From contig JAESUZ010004141.1 of assembly GCA_017311185.1 (NCBI GenBank), forward strand, positions 1,054,001 through 1,118,000: a stretch of DNA of 64,000 bases, read 5' to 3'. The stretch comes from Proteles cristata cristata. Its lineage: Eukaryota > Chordata > Mammalia > Carnivora > Hyaenidae. The notes beneath the pieces were generated by a model. The model ran no database searches, was not told where the DNA came from, and saw only the letters and a list, made by a program, of their open reading frames with translations. Shown here one piece after another: positions 1 to 11,900 of this stretch. The position numbers were made by a program, and so were the translations under genes. Every line of letters begins with the position of its first letter. Position 1 is the stretch's first letter.

Positions 1-36
1 TCGTTTTGTTCCTTAGTGTTTTCTAAAATCTCTGTA

Positions 37-249
37 GGGGCGCCTGGGTGGCTTAGTCGGTTAAGCATCCGACTTTCGCTTAGGTCACGATCTCGTGGTT
101 CGTGGGTTCGAGCCCCGCGTCGGGCTCTGTGCTGACTGCCAGCTCAGAGCCTGGAGCCTATTTCAGAGTCTGTGACTCCCTCTCTCTCTGACCCTCCCCT
201 GCTCACGCTGTCTCTCTCTCTCTTTCCTAGAAATTAAAAAAAAAAAAAA
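37..249 (+). repeat. Carnivore tRNA-derived SINE, young subfamily
   Basis: The head GGGGCGCCTGGGTGGCTTAG is followed by the tRNA-like body, a CT-rich stretch and an A-tail. It carries the CTTTCGCTTAGGTCA and GACTGCCAGCTCAG variants described in the findings. Confidence 0.95.
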
Positions 250-969
250 GGCTCACCCTCAAACATGATTAGGAACTTCTGGAGCCCAGCAGCAATTGAG
301 GGTTTAGCTTAAAATCTCTGCAATGAATATGTCTTACTTTTATATTAAGTTAAAATAAAAATAAGATCAAACTGACTTTTAAAAAATAACTTTGTTGAGG
401 TTATAGTTTATATACCACAAATCCGCCCATTTTAAATATATGATTCAATGATTTGTAGTTTTAGATTTAGATTTACCAAGTTGAGTAGGGGCCAAGGGCA
501 GGCTACCCCAAAATGTACCACTTTGGCATGCAGATTATTTTGAATGAAAACAAGCAAGGCCCAAAAGACTCAGGAAGAATCTTCCTCCAATTGTCTAAAA
601 AGAATTTAGATATAGGAAAAGAGCTATCACCAGGAAGAGAGCTATCACCATGGATAACTACAGTATAATATGGACTAGGGGTTATAAACGGGAAGAAATG
701 TAGCAATCTGTTTGTTAAAATTTCTATGTCCCATTGTTTCTGAATGGCCCAGCACATATTTGTTTACCAAACATTTACTTTTTCCATCTCCCTGTGAATT
801 AGTTTCCTTCCTTTTCAAGTCCCAGACCCATGGCCCCTTCTCTTGGTTCAGGATGACATGTATACCTCATTTTGCCTGACTGTCTTTAGAATCTCATATC
901 TATGTGGATTTCCTTGTACATATGAAGTGAAATTTTATTTTCTTCTGTTAATCTGTCTCATGTCAGTTT

Positions 970-1766
970 TTTTTTTTTTTAGAACAAATTGGGGAGGGGC
1001 AGATGGAGAGGGAGAGAAAATCTTAAGCAGGCTCCATGCCCAGTGAGGAACACAATGAGGGGCTCAATTTCATGATCGTGAGATCATTGTAAGGACACAA
1101 GTCTAAACCAAACTGACTCCATGACAGGCGTTAAGTTCCCCCTCTAAACTAGAAGGCCTAAGTTTCAGCTTCCCCGAAACTATTAGGCAGTTACACATTA
1201 CCCAAGGCAGGAGAAACCATCCTTGCAACACCCAATCAGGAAAGTCCAGCGACCACCCTCCACATTACTATGGGAGAGGCCTATAGATAGAAACTATAGA
1301 TAGGACCATGTTACCTAATGTTAAAGATAACCCGTTAGTCGCCGAACAAGACCCTAGGCTCGCTTTGTGATTGGTTGAATTTAAAGGTACTCTAAACGTT
1401 GTAATTGGATCCCGTCAAAAGTAAGGAATACTCTAGACAATGTGTATGGTTAAATCCGCTGTCAAAGATGTTGAATAATTATGATTGGATCACTGTTCCC
1501 ATGCCACAATTTCTGTAACTCCCCCATAAAACCCCATAAAAACCCTACTCTGCCTTTGTTCCAGGCTCTCAGTACGGATCCACTGTGTTGGTGAGGTCTG
1601 GGAGCCGGAGCTTAAGCCCGAATAAACGCCCTTTGCTTTTGCATACGTGACTCGGGCTCCTTGGTGGTCTTGGGATTTGGGGGAGATCGCGATCTGGGCA
1701 TAACATCATGACCTGAGGCAAAGTCAAGAGTGGGATGCTTAATTGACTGACCCACCTAGGCACCCA
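970..1766 (-). repeat. Antisense carnivore SINE, split by a retroviral LTR
   Basis: SINE sequence runs 970-1087 and resumes at 1710-1766. The outer target duplication is TGTCTCATGTCAGTTT (954-969) and TGTCTCATATCAGTTT (1767-1782), one mismatch in 16. Confidence 0.88.
1088..1705 (+). mobile_element. Solo LTR of a gammaretrovirus-like endogenous retrovirus
   Basis: The element is 618 bp, TG...CA, with imperfect inverted ends (TGTAA / TAACA) and a perfect 4-bp target duplication TCAT (1084-1087, 1706-1709), the size made by gammaretroviral integrases. It has ATTGG/CCAAT-type boxes, a TATA-like CCCCATAAAAACCC near 1535 and AATAAA at 1621-1626 followed by CTTTGCTTTTGCATACG, typical of the R-U5 region. 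There is no internal retroviral coding sequence. Confidence 0.88.
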
Positions 1767-2602
1767 TGTCTCATATCAGTTTAATTCTTAGACCAGCTAG
1801 AAGAAATCTGAAGGATAGAATAAAATTTTTTTCCTCCCCAACATGTACAACTATCACAATATCCAGTTTTAGAACATTTCCTTCTCTCTCATAAGATCCT
1901 TCATATTTGTTTACAGTTAATCCCCATTCCGAACCCTGAACCCTAAGGCAAATATGAATTTACTTTTCGGTCACTATGGATTTGCCTTTTCTGGACATTT
2001 CATAAAAATAGAAATAAAATAGTTTGGCTTTTTTAATTTAGCATAATACTTTTAAAGTTTATTCATGTTGTAGCATGTATCCGTATTTTACTTTTTGCTC
2101 TTTGATGTTGGTATTCCATTACGGACATACCACATTTTGCTTATTCCTTCACCAGTTGATGGACATCTGAACTTTTTTACTTTTTTTTCTTTTTAACTAT
2201 TATAAATAATGGTGCTACAAAGTTAATGTACAAATTTTGTGTGAACATTTTTTATTTCTCTAGAGTAGATATATAGGAATGAAATTTCTGGGTCAATGAA
2301 AAATCTATATTTAACCTTAAAAGAAATTGCAAAACTGTTTTTCAAAGTGGCTGTACTACTTCATATTTCCGCCAGCAATATATGAGAATTTCTATTTCTT
2401 CACATCCTTGTTGACACTTATTATTATCTCTCTTCTGATCATAACCATCCTAGTGGACAGGAAATGGTTTCTCATTGTGGTTTTAATGTGTATTTCCCTA
2501 ATGACTAATGATATTAAGCATCTTTTCATGTGCTTGTGAGCTTTTGTACATCCTTGGAGAAATATCTATTCAAATCTTTTGCCCATTTAAAAATTGGATT
2601 GT

Positions 2603-3141
2603 CCAGTTGAAAGCAATATTAGATTAACTGTAAAGTGAGACATTGATGGGACTTTCCCATTCTCCACCTAATTATCTTGGTATAGAATGATAAAAGATAT
2701 TTCACCTGTATTTAGGTTTTTACTGACCAGAAACACAAAGACTATTTATTTAAACATTATATCAAACTCTTAAGTCTGATCACATTTTTAAGGAAAGTAA
2801 AAGTTCTTACCCAAAATAAGAATTTCAGAGCAGAATTTTATATACATTATTTAGCAATGACCTATTCTTGTTTCTCCTTCTCCTTTCAGCCCAGGGCCGT
2901 TTTGCCTTGTCTTCTCACTCCAGAAAATTATAAGGTGAGGTTCTATTACCTCAACTTTCTCTTTATGGTTTCTCAATGTTTCTGAAATACATTTACCAAG
3001 GGAAGGTGTTCATTTTCATCTTAAGTACTTCTAACCCCCTACATAACTTGTCAAAGTTTTTGAAAGGGCAGATTTTAAAAGCTTCATACTCTTGTTTTAA
3101 GTACACATGTTAATGGGCCTTAATAAAACCAGAGTTTCAGA

Positions 3142-3188
<47 letters not shown>
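2603..3188 (+). pseudogene. 5'-truncated retrocopy of an unidentified mRNA 3' end
   Basis: The insert has a 542-bp body, AATAAA at 3122-3127, then about 44 uninterrupted A (3145-3188). A perfect 15-bp duplication TAAAAATTGGATTGT flanks it (2588-2602, 3189-3203) at a TT|AAAA-type L1 endonuclease site. No open frame of note, so probably 3' UTR. The source gene is not recognised. Confidence 0.85.
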
Positions 3189-3190
<2 letters not shown>

Positions 3191-3327
3191 AAAATTGGAT
3201 TGTCTTCTTATTAAGTTGTAAGAGTTCTTTGTATATTCTGTATATAAATTTTGATTTGGAAATTTTCCTACTCTATGGCTTGTCTTTTCATTTTTTTGTG
3301 ATGTCTTTTGAGTGCAAAGTTGTTTTT

Positions 3328-3434
3328 TAATTTTTAATTTTGGAATAATATAAGGTTCACAGAAAGTTGCAAAGATAGTGCAGAGCAGTCCCATTATTCT
3401 TCACCCAATTTCACTGCCAAATTTTGAATTTTGA
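3328..3434 (-). repeat. Short antisense L1 3'-end fragment nested in the L1
   Basis: The run GGAATAATATAAGG...GTTGCAAAGATAGTGCAGAG is a common old L1 3' motif and interrupts the outer L1. Confidence 0.5.
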
Positions 3435-3558
3435 TTAAGCCCGATTTACTAATTATTTTTTAATGGATCATGCTTCTTGAATTGTGTTTAAATTTTTTTT
3501 TGCAAAACCCAAGGTCTTCACATTTTCTCCTATTTTACTTTACAAGTTTTATAGCTTT

Positions 3559-3660
3559 AGTTTTTGTTTTTTAAGTAACCTGTGTGCCCAATGTGGGGGT
3601 TGAGCTCATGACCAAGATCAAGAGTCACATGCTCTATCAACTGGGCCACCCAGGTGCCCC
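3559..3660 (-). repeat. Short older-type antisense SINE
   Basis: It reads AGTAACCTGTGTGCCCAATG through GGGCCACCCAGGTGCCCC. It is the short carnivore SINE form without the GA-rich part. Confidence 0.8.
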
Positions 3661-4334
3661 AACTTATATTAAGTTTTAAGATTAGGGAATGAAAAATAAC
3701 TTTGTTCTTTTTCAACATTTTTTGGCTATTCTGTGTCTTTTGGATTTCCATATACTTTTTAGATACAGCTTGTTAATTTCTGCAAAAAAAAAATGTCCTG
3801 CTAGAATTTTGATGGACACTGAGTTGAATCTATAGATCAATTTTGGGAGGACTACCATTTTAACAATATTGAGTGGTCCAATCATTGAACATGGAATGTC
3901 TCTCCATTTGTTCAGATCATATTTAATTTCCCTCAGAATTGTTTTGAAATTTTCAGTGTGCAAGTGTTGCACTTCTTTTGCTAATTTATTCATAAGTATT
4001 TTATACTTCTTAATACTATGAATGGAATTGTTTTCTTATTTTTTCCTGATTTTTCATTCTCATCTATAGACGTAAAGTTATTTTCATGTATTAATATTGC
4101 CTACAACCTTATTCAATTTGCTTATTGATTTTAATAGGGATTTGTGTTGATGTGTACATATTCCTTAGAATCTTCTGTGTACAGAACCATGTTGTATGCA
4201 AATAAGGACAGTTTTACTTCCTTTTCTTTCCTTTTCTTGTGATTATACAGGCTAGAATCTCCAGTATGATGTTGAAGTTGTAAGAGCTGGACACATTCTT
4301 GCATTATTTTTTCACCCTTAAGTATGATGTTAGC

Positions 4335-4851
4335 ACTAATTCAAAAAGAGATATGCACATTTATGTTTATTGCAGTATTATTTACAATAGCCAAAATAAG
4401 GAAGCAACCCAAGTGTCCACTGATAGATGAATGGGTAACACAGATGTGGGATTTATATAAAATGGAATATTATTCAGCCATAAAAAGAATGAAGTCTTGC
4501 CAGTTGCAACAGCATGGATGGATATAGAGGATATAATGCTAAGTGAAATAAGTTAGTCAAAGAAAAATACCATATGATTTCACTCATATGTGGAATTTAG
4601 AAACAAAACAAATGAACAACAACAAAAAAAAACCAAACCAAAACAAAAAACAACCCTGGACTCTCAAATACAGGGAATAAGCTGGTGGTTACCAGTGGGG
4701 AGGTGATATAGGAGATGGGAATTAAGAGTACACTTATCGTGAAGAGCACTGAATAATATATGGAACTGTTGAATCACTCGGTTGTACACCTGAAATGAAT
4801 ATAACACCATATGTTAATTATATTGGAATTTTAAAAAATAAATTAATAAAA
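4335..4851 (+). repeat. Sense L1 3' end nested in the antisense L1
   Basis: It holds the end of ORF2 (GCATGGATGGATATAGAGG, TCACTCATATGTGGAATTT) and a 3' end with an A-rich tail. The duplication is TATGATGTTAGC (4323-4334) and TATGATATTAGC (4852-4863), one mismatch. Confidence 0.82.
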
Positions 4852-5310
4852 TATGATATTAGCTGTAGGTTTTTCATGAATGTCCTTTATCACATTGACT
4901 AAGTTCTCTTTCAAGTTTATTGAGAATTTTTACTATCTTCTTTGAGATAATTGTGTGGTCTTTATCCTTTATTCTATTAATATGGTGTAGTATATTAATT
5001 TATTTTATAATATTAAATCATCTTTACATTCCTGGGTTGAATGCCACTTGATCAGAGCATATAATCCTTTGTATATGCTGTTGGATTCAGGATCTAACTG
5101 ACTTTGAAAGATACCTGACTTTGGAAGAAATGCAGAAATTAGTCAAGTGAAGTTATCTCTACAAAATCTTGATGGTTTTAATGATATTCTTAAAAAATTA
5201 GAAAGTTTAAGTTATCAGTATCTTTCATCATTAGGACCAGTAACCCAAATGTTTTAAAGCATGTCACTGAGTATAATCTATGTTCCAATTAACAATGCAG
5301 AATGTGTTTT

Positions 5311-5534
5311 TTTAAATTTTTTAATATTTCTTATTTATTTCTGAGAGAGAGAGAGAAAGACAGCATGAGCAGGGGAGGGTCAGAGAGAGAGGGAGGCACA
5401 GAATCTGAAACAGGTTCCAGGCTCTGAGCTAGCTGTCAGCACAGAGCCCAATGCGGGACTCGAACCCATGAACTGTGAGATCATGACCTGAGCCGAAGTC
5501 GGACGCTCAACCAACTGAGCCACCCAGGCACCCC
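5311..5534 (-). repeat. Antisense carnivore SINE
   Basis: T-rich tail, GA-rich part and head CCACCCAGGCACCCC. The perfect target duplication is GCAGAATGTGTTTT (5297-5310, 5535-5548). Confidence 0.95.
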
Positions 5535-5559
5535 GCAGAATGTGTTTTGAAACTATGCA

Positions 5560-5760
5560 TTCTCTTAATGTTATGCAAATATTTTATTCATCTGGATAAG
5601 AAAGAGTCAACTCAATTTTGTGAAATCTTATTATTCATTTCTTAGTAGTATTTTTTAAGACAACTATCCATTTTATTTCATTATTACAATTATAGATACA
5701 AAGTCTTAAAACCTTTCTGAAAGACAAAAAATCTGAAAGATCAAATTATGCAAGTTTAAT
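5560..5760 (-). other. IL18: IL18 3' UTR with candidate polyadenylation signals
   Basis: Downstream of the stop on the minus strand, AATAAA occurs at 5677-5672 and again at 5588-5583. Either could end the mRNA; I cannot tell which is used. A SINE begins just beyond, with its target duplication at 5535-5548. Confidence 0.5.
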
Positions 5761-5982
5761 CTAGCTCTTATTTTGAACAGTGAACATTATGGACTTATCC
5801 CCATTTTCATCCTTTTTTTTCAAGATAAGTTTGAAAAGATCATTCTCTTTTTTACAAGCTAGAAAGTACCCTTTGTACAGTGAAGACTCAAATTGTATCT
5901 TATCATCATGTCCTGGAACACTTCTCTGAAAGAATATGATGTCATTTCCTTCATCATTGATACTATCAGGAGGCTTCATTTC
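5761..5982 (-). CDS. IL18: IL18 exon 6 (last coding exon)
   Basis: The acceptor is TTTTTTCTCTGTAG before GAAATGAAGCC, and the stop TAG is at 5763-5761. The exon encodes the last 73 residues, starting EMKPPDS and ending FTVQNKS. It joins exon 5 in phase 0. The 3' UTR continues to lower coordinates. Confidence 0.96.
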   Translation of the reverse strand, partial: EMKPPDSINDEGNDIIFFQRSVPGHDDKIQFESSLYKGYFLACKKENDLFKLILKKKDENGDKSIMFTVQNKS

Positions 5983-8900
5983 CTACAGAGAAAAAAAATA
6001 CTTAATTTTTTAAGAACATGAACAATTTGAATATGTGTGATTTAGTTTGAAGCACATTACTGCACAGAACTAAAGAAGTGTTTATTCTTACCAATTAAGA
6101 AAACAAACAAACAAACAAACAAACCTCTGAATATAAGACTATTGATTTCCTCTCCCTCTTAATTCCTAATCTGTTCTCCCTATTTAATCTGCCTTTTCCC
6201 ACCATTCAGCGCACATTCAGGTTTAGGCTTCTAGTTTCTCCCAATTTAACTGTTAGATAGCTTCCTTTTCTCCTCTCCCCTGAGTGGAGTCCATATCTGG
6301 TCAAGATGAAGCAGAGTTCTAGCACAGACCATAACCTTTTTGGACTCATGTCAATTCCTGTCTTCTTCAACCATTCCCAGCCAAAGACATTGATGACCTC
6401 CACTCCTAGGCATAGGCTAGCTCTTGTTTATAAGCCTAGTGTGAAAGAGGCAGAAAGTGCAGGCATCCCAGATTCTTCCCTCCTTCAGTGGAGCCTGGGA
6501 CTGAAATTTGCTATAAGCAGGCCCACTACTTGTACTAGGGCTAGGTCCTAGGTTCCAGGATAGCCCTGCTTATTCGCTTAGTTAGCACTTTTTCTCTGCC
6601 AAGCACTCCAATTCCATAGTGGGTTCTCACATTCTATCCTGAAATTGGCTGGGTCCTTCACTGAAGGCCAAATGCTGATTCTTATATCTTTCAGCCACAG
6701 AAGAAGGTTTTCTAAAGAATAGCTAGATTACTTGAACCGTAATCCTGCTAGTCACTGAGGTGACAGTACTGCCTGCACTTTTCCTATTATTACATCATAC
6801 CTACTTTTCAGAATGGATTAGAAAATGTGAGGACCACCCAGTGTTCTTTCCATATGAATCCCGGTGCCAGCAGACATTTTGAACTTAATTTTGACCTCCT
6901 GCTAGCAAAGATGAGCATGATCCTCTCTAAGGATTGATGGAGAGACCTCCAGACCCAAAATGGTATTCTAGCATCCTCTCAAGAGACCTGAAAGAATCTG
7001 GGGGTACCTCCAAACTTCTCAATCAATTATGGAATTTATAGTCATAACTCTTGACCTTTTTCCTTTATCAACAAGTAACAGTCTTGAATTGATGACAGTA
7101 TAAACTAGTTCACCCACTGGCACATATTTCTGAGGCTGCCTATAGTATACCAGAATGTAGGAAGAGCCCCAACCTGGGGGAGCCAATTTGGGACTAATCT
7201 AATGTCTGATGTATACGTGATAAATAATCCTTAGCTAAAACTTCAAAAACTCAAGAAATATTAAAGACAGAGAAACCTTTTAGTTCAAACCTAGTGTAGA
7301 AAGTTACAGTTGAAGGTGGAGATGTGGATAGGTGGACTACTTGATCTCTAACTAGTTCAAGGTCATATTTCAGAACACAGGCAAGAAAATCTTGGGGTAG
7401 TAGCTTTCTTTAGTTTTAGTATTTACTATTTGTAGCCCTTATTGGGAAGATGCACAACAAATGGATGTGGAGACAATCCCAGTGACCTTGGGGAATGCTC
7501 AACTTGGAAAGCCCTACTGGGTGAAACTTGAGGGCTCCGAGGGCCTAAGGTATTCTTTACATCATTACATCAGGAGGAGTTGAATCTGAACCCAGGGAGA
7601 GGCAAGCTTGACCTAACATCTCTTATTTTGGTCCTCTCCCAATTGCTTTAGTAAGTCTGAAAGAAACCTGACCATACTTGGATGTATATGCAAGAAACAG
7701 ACACTGACATTAAGCTCTTGAAACAAATCCCTCTTAGTGTCATGAAGGTTCTTGCCCGAAGGAAAACAGGGGTCACCGGAAGCACTAGGACTTTATAGCT
7801 AGTAACCAACCCAGAGAGGTGAGCACAATGGCAGCAGTTGTGCCTTATTATCTAGAGCTTAGGCTATATTTATAATCACTGCTGAGATCCTTATTAATGA
7901 ATAGAGAATGGGATTAAAGATCATGAACTAAAACTGTTCCTAACCCCTTCCTTTCCCTCTTCCTGCCCCTTGCCTGAGTCCTTCCAGAAACACATTTGCT
8001 ATGAAGCTTAAATGTCAGCCCCTCACTTATACAGGTCTCTTTTAAGGCCCCTTCTTATTCTAAATAAACCATCAACTTTATGCCTTTGGTGATTTTATAT
8101 TCTCTTTTTAAAAAAAAATTTTTTTTAATGTTTTATTTATTTCTAGGAGAGAGAGAGAGAGAGAGAGACAGCGTGAGCAGGGGAGGGTCAGAGAGAGGGA
8201 GTCACAGACTGAAACAGGCTCAGGCTCTGAGCTGGCAGTCAGCACAGAGCCCGACGCGGGGCTTGAACCCACGAACCGCGAGATCATGACCTAAGCAAAA
8301 GTCGGACCCTTAACCGACTAAGCCACCCAGGCGCCCCAATATTCTCTTTTTTTTAAAGGGCTGCCCAAATTGTATAAGCTTCAGTCTCCCCTATACCTGG
8401 ATTTGCCTACTTCCCTTATTATCAGATATACAACCATTAACTATAATAGCTACAGACTGACCCAGAAAACTTTCCTCCCAATGAGAGCAGCCAGGGGATG
8501 CTCACCAATTGACAGTGTTTGAAAGGTGAATTCCATGTCGTGAAAGAGTTGCTACATGGGAATTTGCCAATAAAGAACCACTATCAAGATCACCCAGTCC
8601 TACTGAAAGTTAGAGTATAACCTTAGTGGACATGCCAAGGGGCAACTTGGGAAGGGGGAAAAAGCCACATTAAAATATAATCCTGGGGCACCTGGGTGGC
8701 TCACATGGTTAAGTGTCCAACTCTTGGTTTTGGCTCAGGTCATGATCTCATGGTTTGTGAGATCGAGCCCCGTGCTGGGATTCCTACTTGGGATTCTTTC
8801 TCTCTCTTCCCTCTCTCTCCCCTACTCTCTCTCTCTCTCAAAATAAATAAATAAACTTAAAAAAAAAATAGGACTTAAGATATTTGGGTTTTTAAATTTT

Positions 8901-11900
8901 GCACATAAATATGACTAAAACAAATAAAGGCTCAGTCTTACCTTAAAGGAAATAGTTTTGTTTTCACAGGAGAGAGTAGAGACGGTCTGACATGCCACAC
9001 AGATGGTTACTGCCAGTCCTCTAGTGAGGCTATCTTTATACATATATATCATAAATTTAGTCTGGGATGCATTATCTGAAATAAACATTAATAAATAAGA
9101 ACATTAGTTAGAAGAATTTCTGCAAAGCACTATTTATGGAAATTAGCCTAAGGATAATCTTTAACAGACCCATCACCATTTCTGTCCTCTGAGATTCAGC
9201 CAGTGAGCAGGAAACTTTACATGGGCACTCTCACCTTCTTTAAAACACATTCATAATATGTATTATAACACAAATGCGGCAAATTTTTGAATGTTTTAGA
9301 GACACTATGAATTCTAAAAGATTTTTTTAACCTTTAAATGTTAAATAGAATATTTAATATCTATCTGTTAAGGTAAACATATAGTTTTTTTCCCCCCAAA
9401 GTGCACATTTACTGTTTCAACTCTGCCTAAGCTCTGGTATTTGGAATTCAAACCTTGGAAGGAGCAGTAAACGGATTTCTTTTGTAAGGCATTCTAAATT
9501 TCTGGCGAAAGTCAGACTTACTCAAAATGCTTGTGTATTTATTTTTTGATTTGGAGTTTCGAAATGCCATTGGCAATTTCAGCTACGTATTAAGGGTCCA
9601 TATGGAGATACTACACAGTTAGTGCCATTATAGTGAAGGGATTGGTGACCCACATATAGGCTCATAGTAGCTTGACCCCTAGCAATATCTTTGTTGCATT
9701 AGTTTTTCACCCCAGCTAAAAAAATGTGGATGCCTTATCAAGTTTCTTGTGTGTGAAATTATTACTACTCCTATGATTTTTCATCTGAGGAGTAGGTCTA
9801 TTCTAGAAAAATATAGACAGTTAAATGGAATGGGAAGAAATAAGCTTGTAATTTTTATGTTACAAATATATATTTAAAAAAACTTGAATGCTGAGAACAA
9901 ACTGAGGACTGATGAGTGGGGGGAGGAGGGGGGAGATGGGCATGGAGGAGGGCACTTGTGGGGATGAGCACTGGGTGTTATATGGAAACCAACTTGACAA
10001 TAAACTATTTGTAAAAAAAAAAAAATACCTGTGCAGTCAGAATCAGACATCTCCTCAAATATAGGTTGATTTCCCTGGTTAATGAAGAGAACTTGGTCGT
10101 TCAAGTTTCGTATGATTGAGACTTTAGGTTCCAGCTTGCCAAAGTAATCTGATTCCAGGTTTTCTACAATGCACATTAAATCTCATTAAAGAATGTTTTT
10201 TTCTCACCAAATTACAAATAAGCATACTACATATTTCAGTTTTCAATAACTACTAATCTTAATCTTCTCATGTAGAAGATGCGAGGACAAAGTTGCACAG
10301 TATTTTTTAACCCACTTCCAAGCATGCACCCTGATTCTTCTTAGCACCTTGTTATCACTACTCTACTTCTACAGTCGTTTTTTTCCTAAGTTTATTTATT
10401 TTTGAGAGAAGGAGACAGAGCGTGGATGGGGAGGGGCAGAGATAGAGGGAGACACAGAGCCAAAGCAGGCTCCAAGCTCTGAGCTGTCAGCACAAGAACC
10501 TGACATGGGACTTGAACTCACGAACCGTGAGATCATGACCTGAGCCGAAGTCGGACTCTTAACTGACTGAGCCACCCAGGTGCCCCTCTTTCTATAGTCT
10601 TAAATTCAAATATCCTATTTCCAAACCACAATCTCCCATCCTTTTAGCCTTCTTAAGCTTTTCCTCTATTTCAGAATCCTCCTGACTCTTAACATTTTCT
10701 CCCTGTCTAACCTCTTCCTATCTTCCCTTTTTTCTCTATGAAACCTGGACCTTATAACTCATCATTTTATCTACCTTTTGCCAGTATCTTAAGTCCTGAA
10801 TTTATGTGTCCTTCTACTACAAAGCCCCAAGCCTGGCTGCTGAGGGTTGCTGCCAAGCAATTATACAAATGTACAAACTGGTACATTCCCAGTTCACCGA
10901 TTGTCAATACTTCCTTTCTGTTACAGCTCTGCCCTCCTCCGTGGTCCAGAGCTGTGATTCTAAACCTCCTCCTGTCTCCTAAGAATCTCTACATGGTGAC
11001 CACTGCTTTCACTTTCAGCAGATGATTTCCTGCCTCTCCACTTACAAACATAACTGTGGCACCACCAGTCAATTTCCTATACTCCACCAGTCAATTTCCT
11101 CTACTCCTCTTCTCCCAGGGGGGAAAGTGTGCAAAAGATGCCCCTTCTGGAGTCTAGGGCTAACTCCATCTGTGGTTTGGATGTGTCTTCTACTGAAACC
11201 TTGATTTACCAATCATCCCCTTTCTACTGTCAACCCATTCTATTTCCTGGATTTTATTCTAAAGAAACAATCAGACCAATGTGTAAATATTTCATCTCAC
11301 ACAAATGCCTCTGGGAGCACTGTTGATATAACATCAACAAACTGGAAACAATTTAAATGACATCATTTGGGAATCGATCAAAAACATTTTGATATGCTCT
11401 TACTATGAAGATCATGATTTTAATATAACTGTAATATTCATTGCCATGGAGATAAGTGTATGTGTATTAAACTGGAAAAAGAAGCTTAGGTACATATAAT
11501 ATATACTGAAAGAAGTATAGGAATGTTGCATCAAAATGACAGCAATGATTATTTCTGGGTTATTTTCATGTTTTATTTTGCTTGTTGTTCTTCATTACCT
11601 GAAATTATTTATAATAAACATACTATTTTTATAATTAGAAAAACATAAAACTCTTTTCATTTTTGGATTAAAATTTTTTTTAATGTTTTATTTTTCTGAG
11701 AGAGATGAGAGAGACAGAGTGAGCAGAGGAGGGTTAGAGAGAGGGAGACACAGGATCTGAAACAGGCTCCAGGCTCTGAGCTAGCCATCAGCACAGAGCC
11801 CAATGCAGGGTTCGAACCCACGAACCGTGTGATCATGACCTGAGCTGAAGTCAGATGCTTAACCGATTGAGCCATCCAGGCGCCCCTCATTTTTGGATTT

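Larger units (their letters stand above)
481..1834. mobile_element. Ancient LTR-like insert inside the L1, itself interrupted
   Basis: This segment separates two L1 pieces that would otherwise be continuous (ACCAAGTTG then TACAACTATC). Its ends read TTGAG...CCCCAACA. Words such as CTTCTGTTAATCTGTCTCATG and the tail AAATTTTTTTCCTCCCC recall ERVL-class solo LTRs. The family was not assigned. The inner SINE and LTR occupy 970-1766. Confidence 0.5.
378..5100 (-). repeat. Old antisense L1 region, split by many insertions
   Basis: Pieces at 378-480, 1835-2602, 3189-3560, 3661-4334 and 4852-5100 match L1 ORF2 and 3'-end sequence read on the minus strand. Examples are the TTGATGGACATCTGAAC and TGGATTTGCCTTTTCTGGAC words and the minus-strand RT-domain peptide at 3712-3993. 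The breaks are explained by separate insertions. Confidence 0.85.

Noticed and set aside
37..110. tRNA-like sequence at SINE heads (here and at many other places)
   Set aside because: tRNA-derived SINE promoters, not tRNA genes; the acceptor stem and 3' half do not fold as a tRNA.
2880..2945. CTCCTTCTCCTTTCAG ... AAGGTGAGG inside the retrocopy looks like an exon with splice sites
   Set aside because: It sits inside a retrocopy, which is made from a spliced RNA, and the short segment between the signals has no supported reading.
3712..3993. 93-residue minus-strand frame
   Set aside because: It is a broken piece of L1 ORF2 (EVQHLHTENFKTILREIKYD region), not a host gene.
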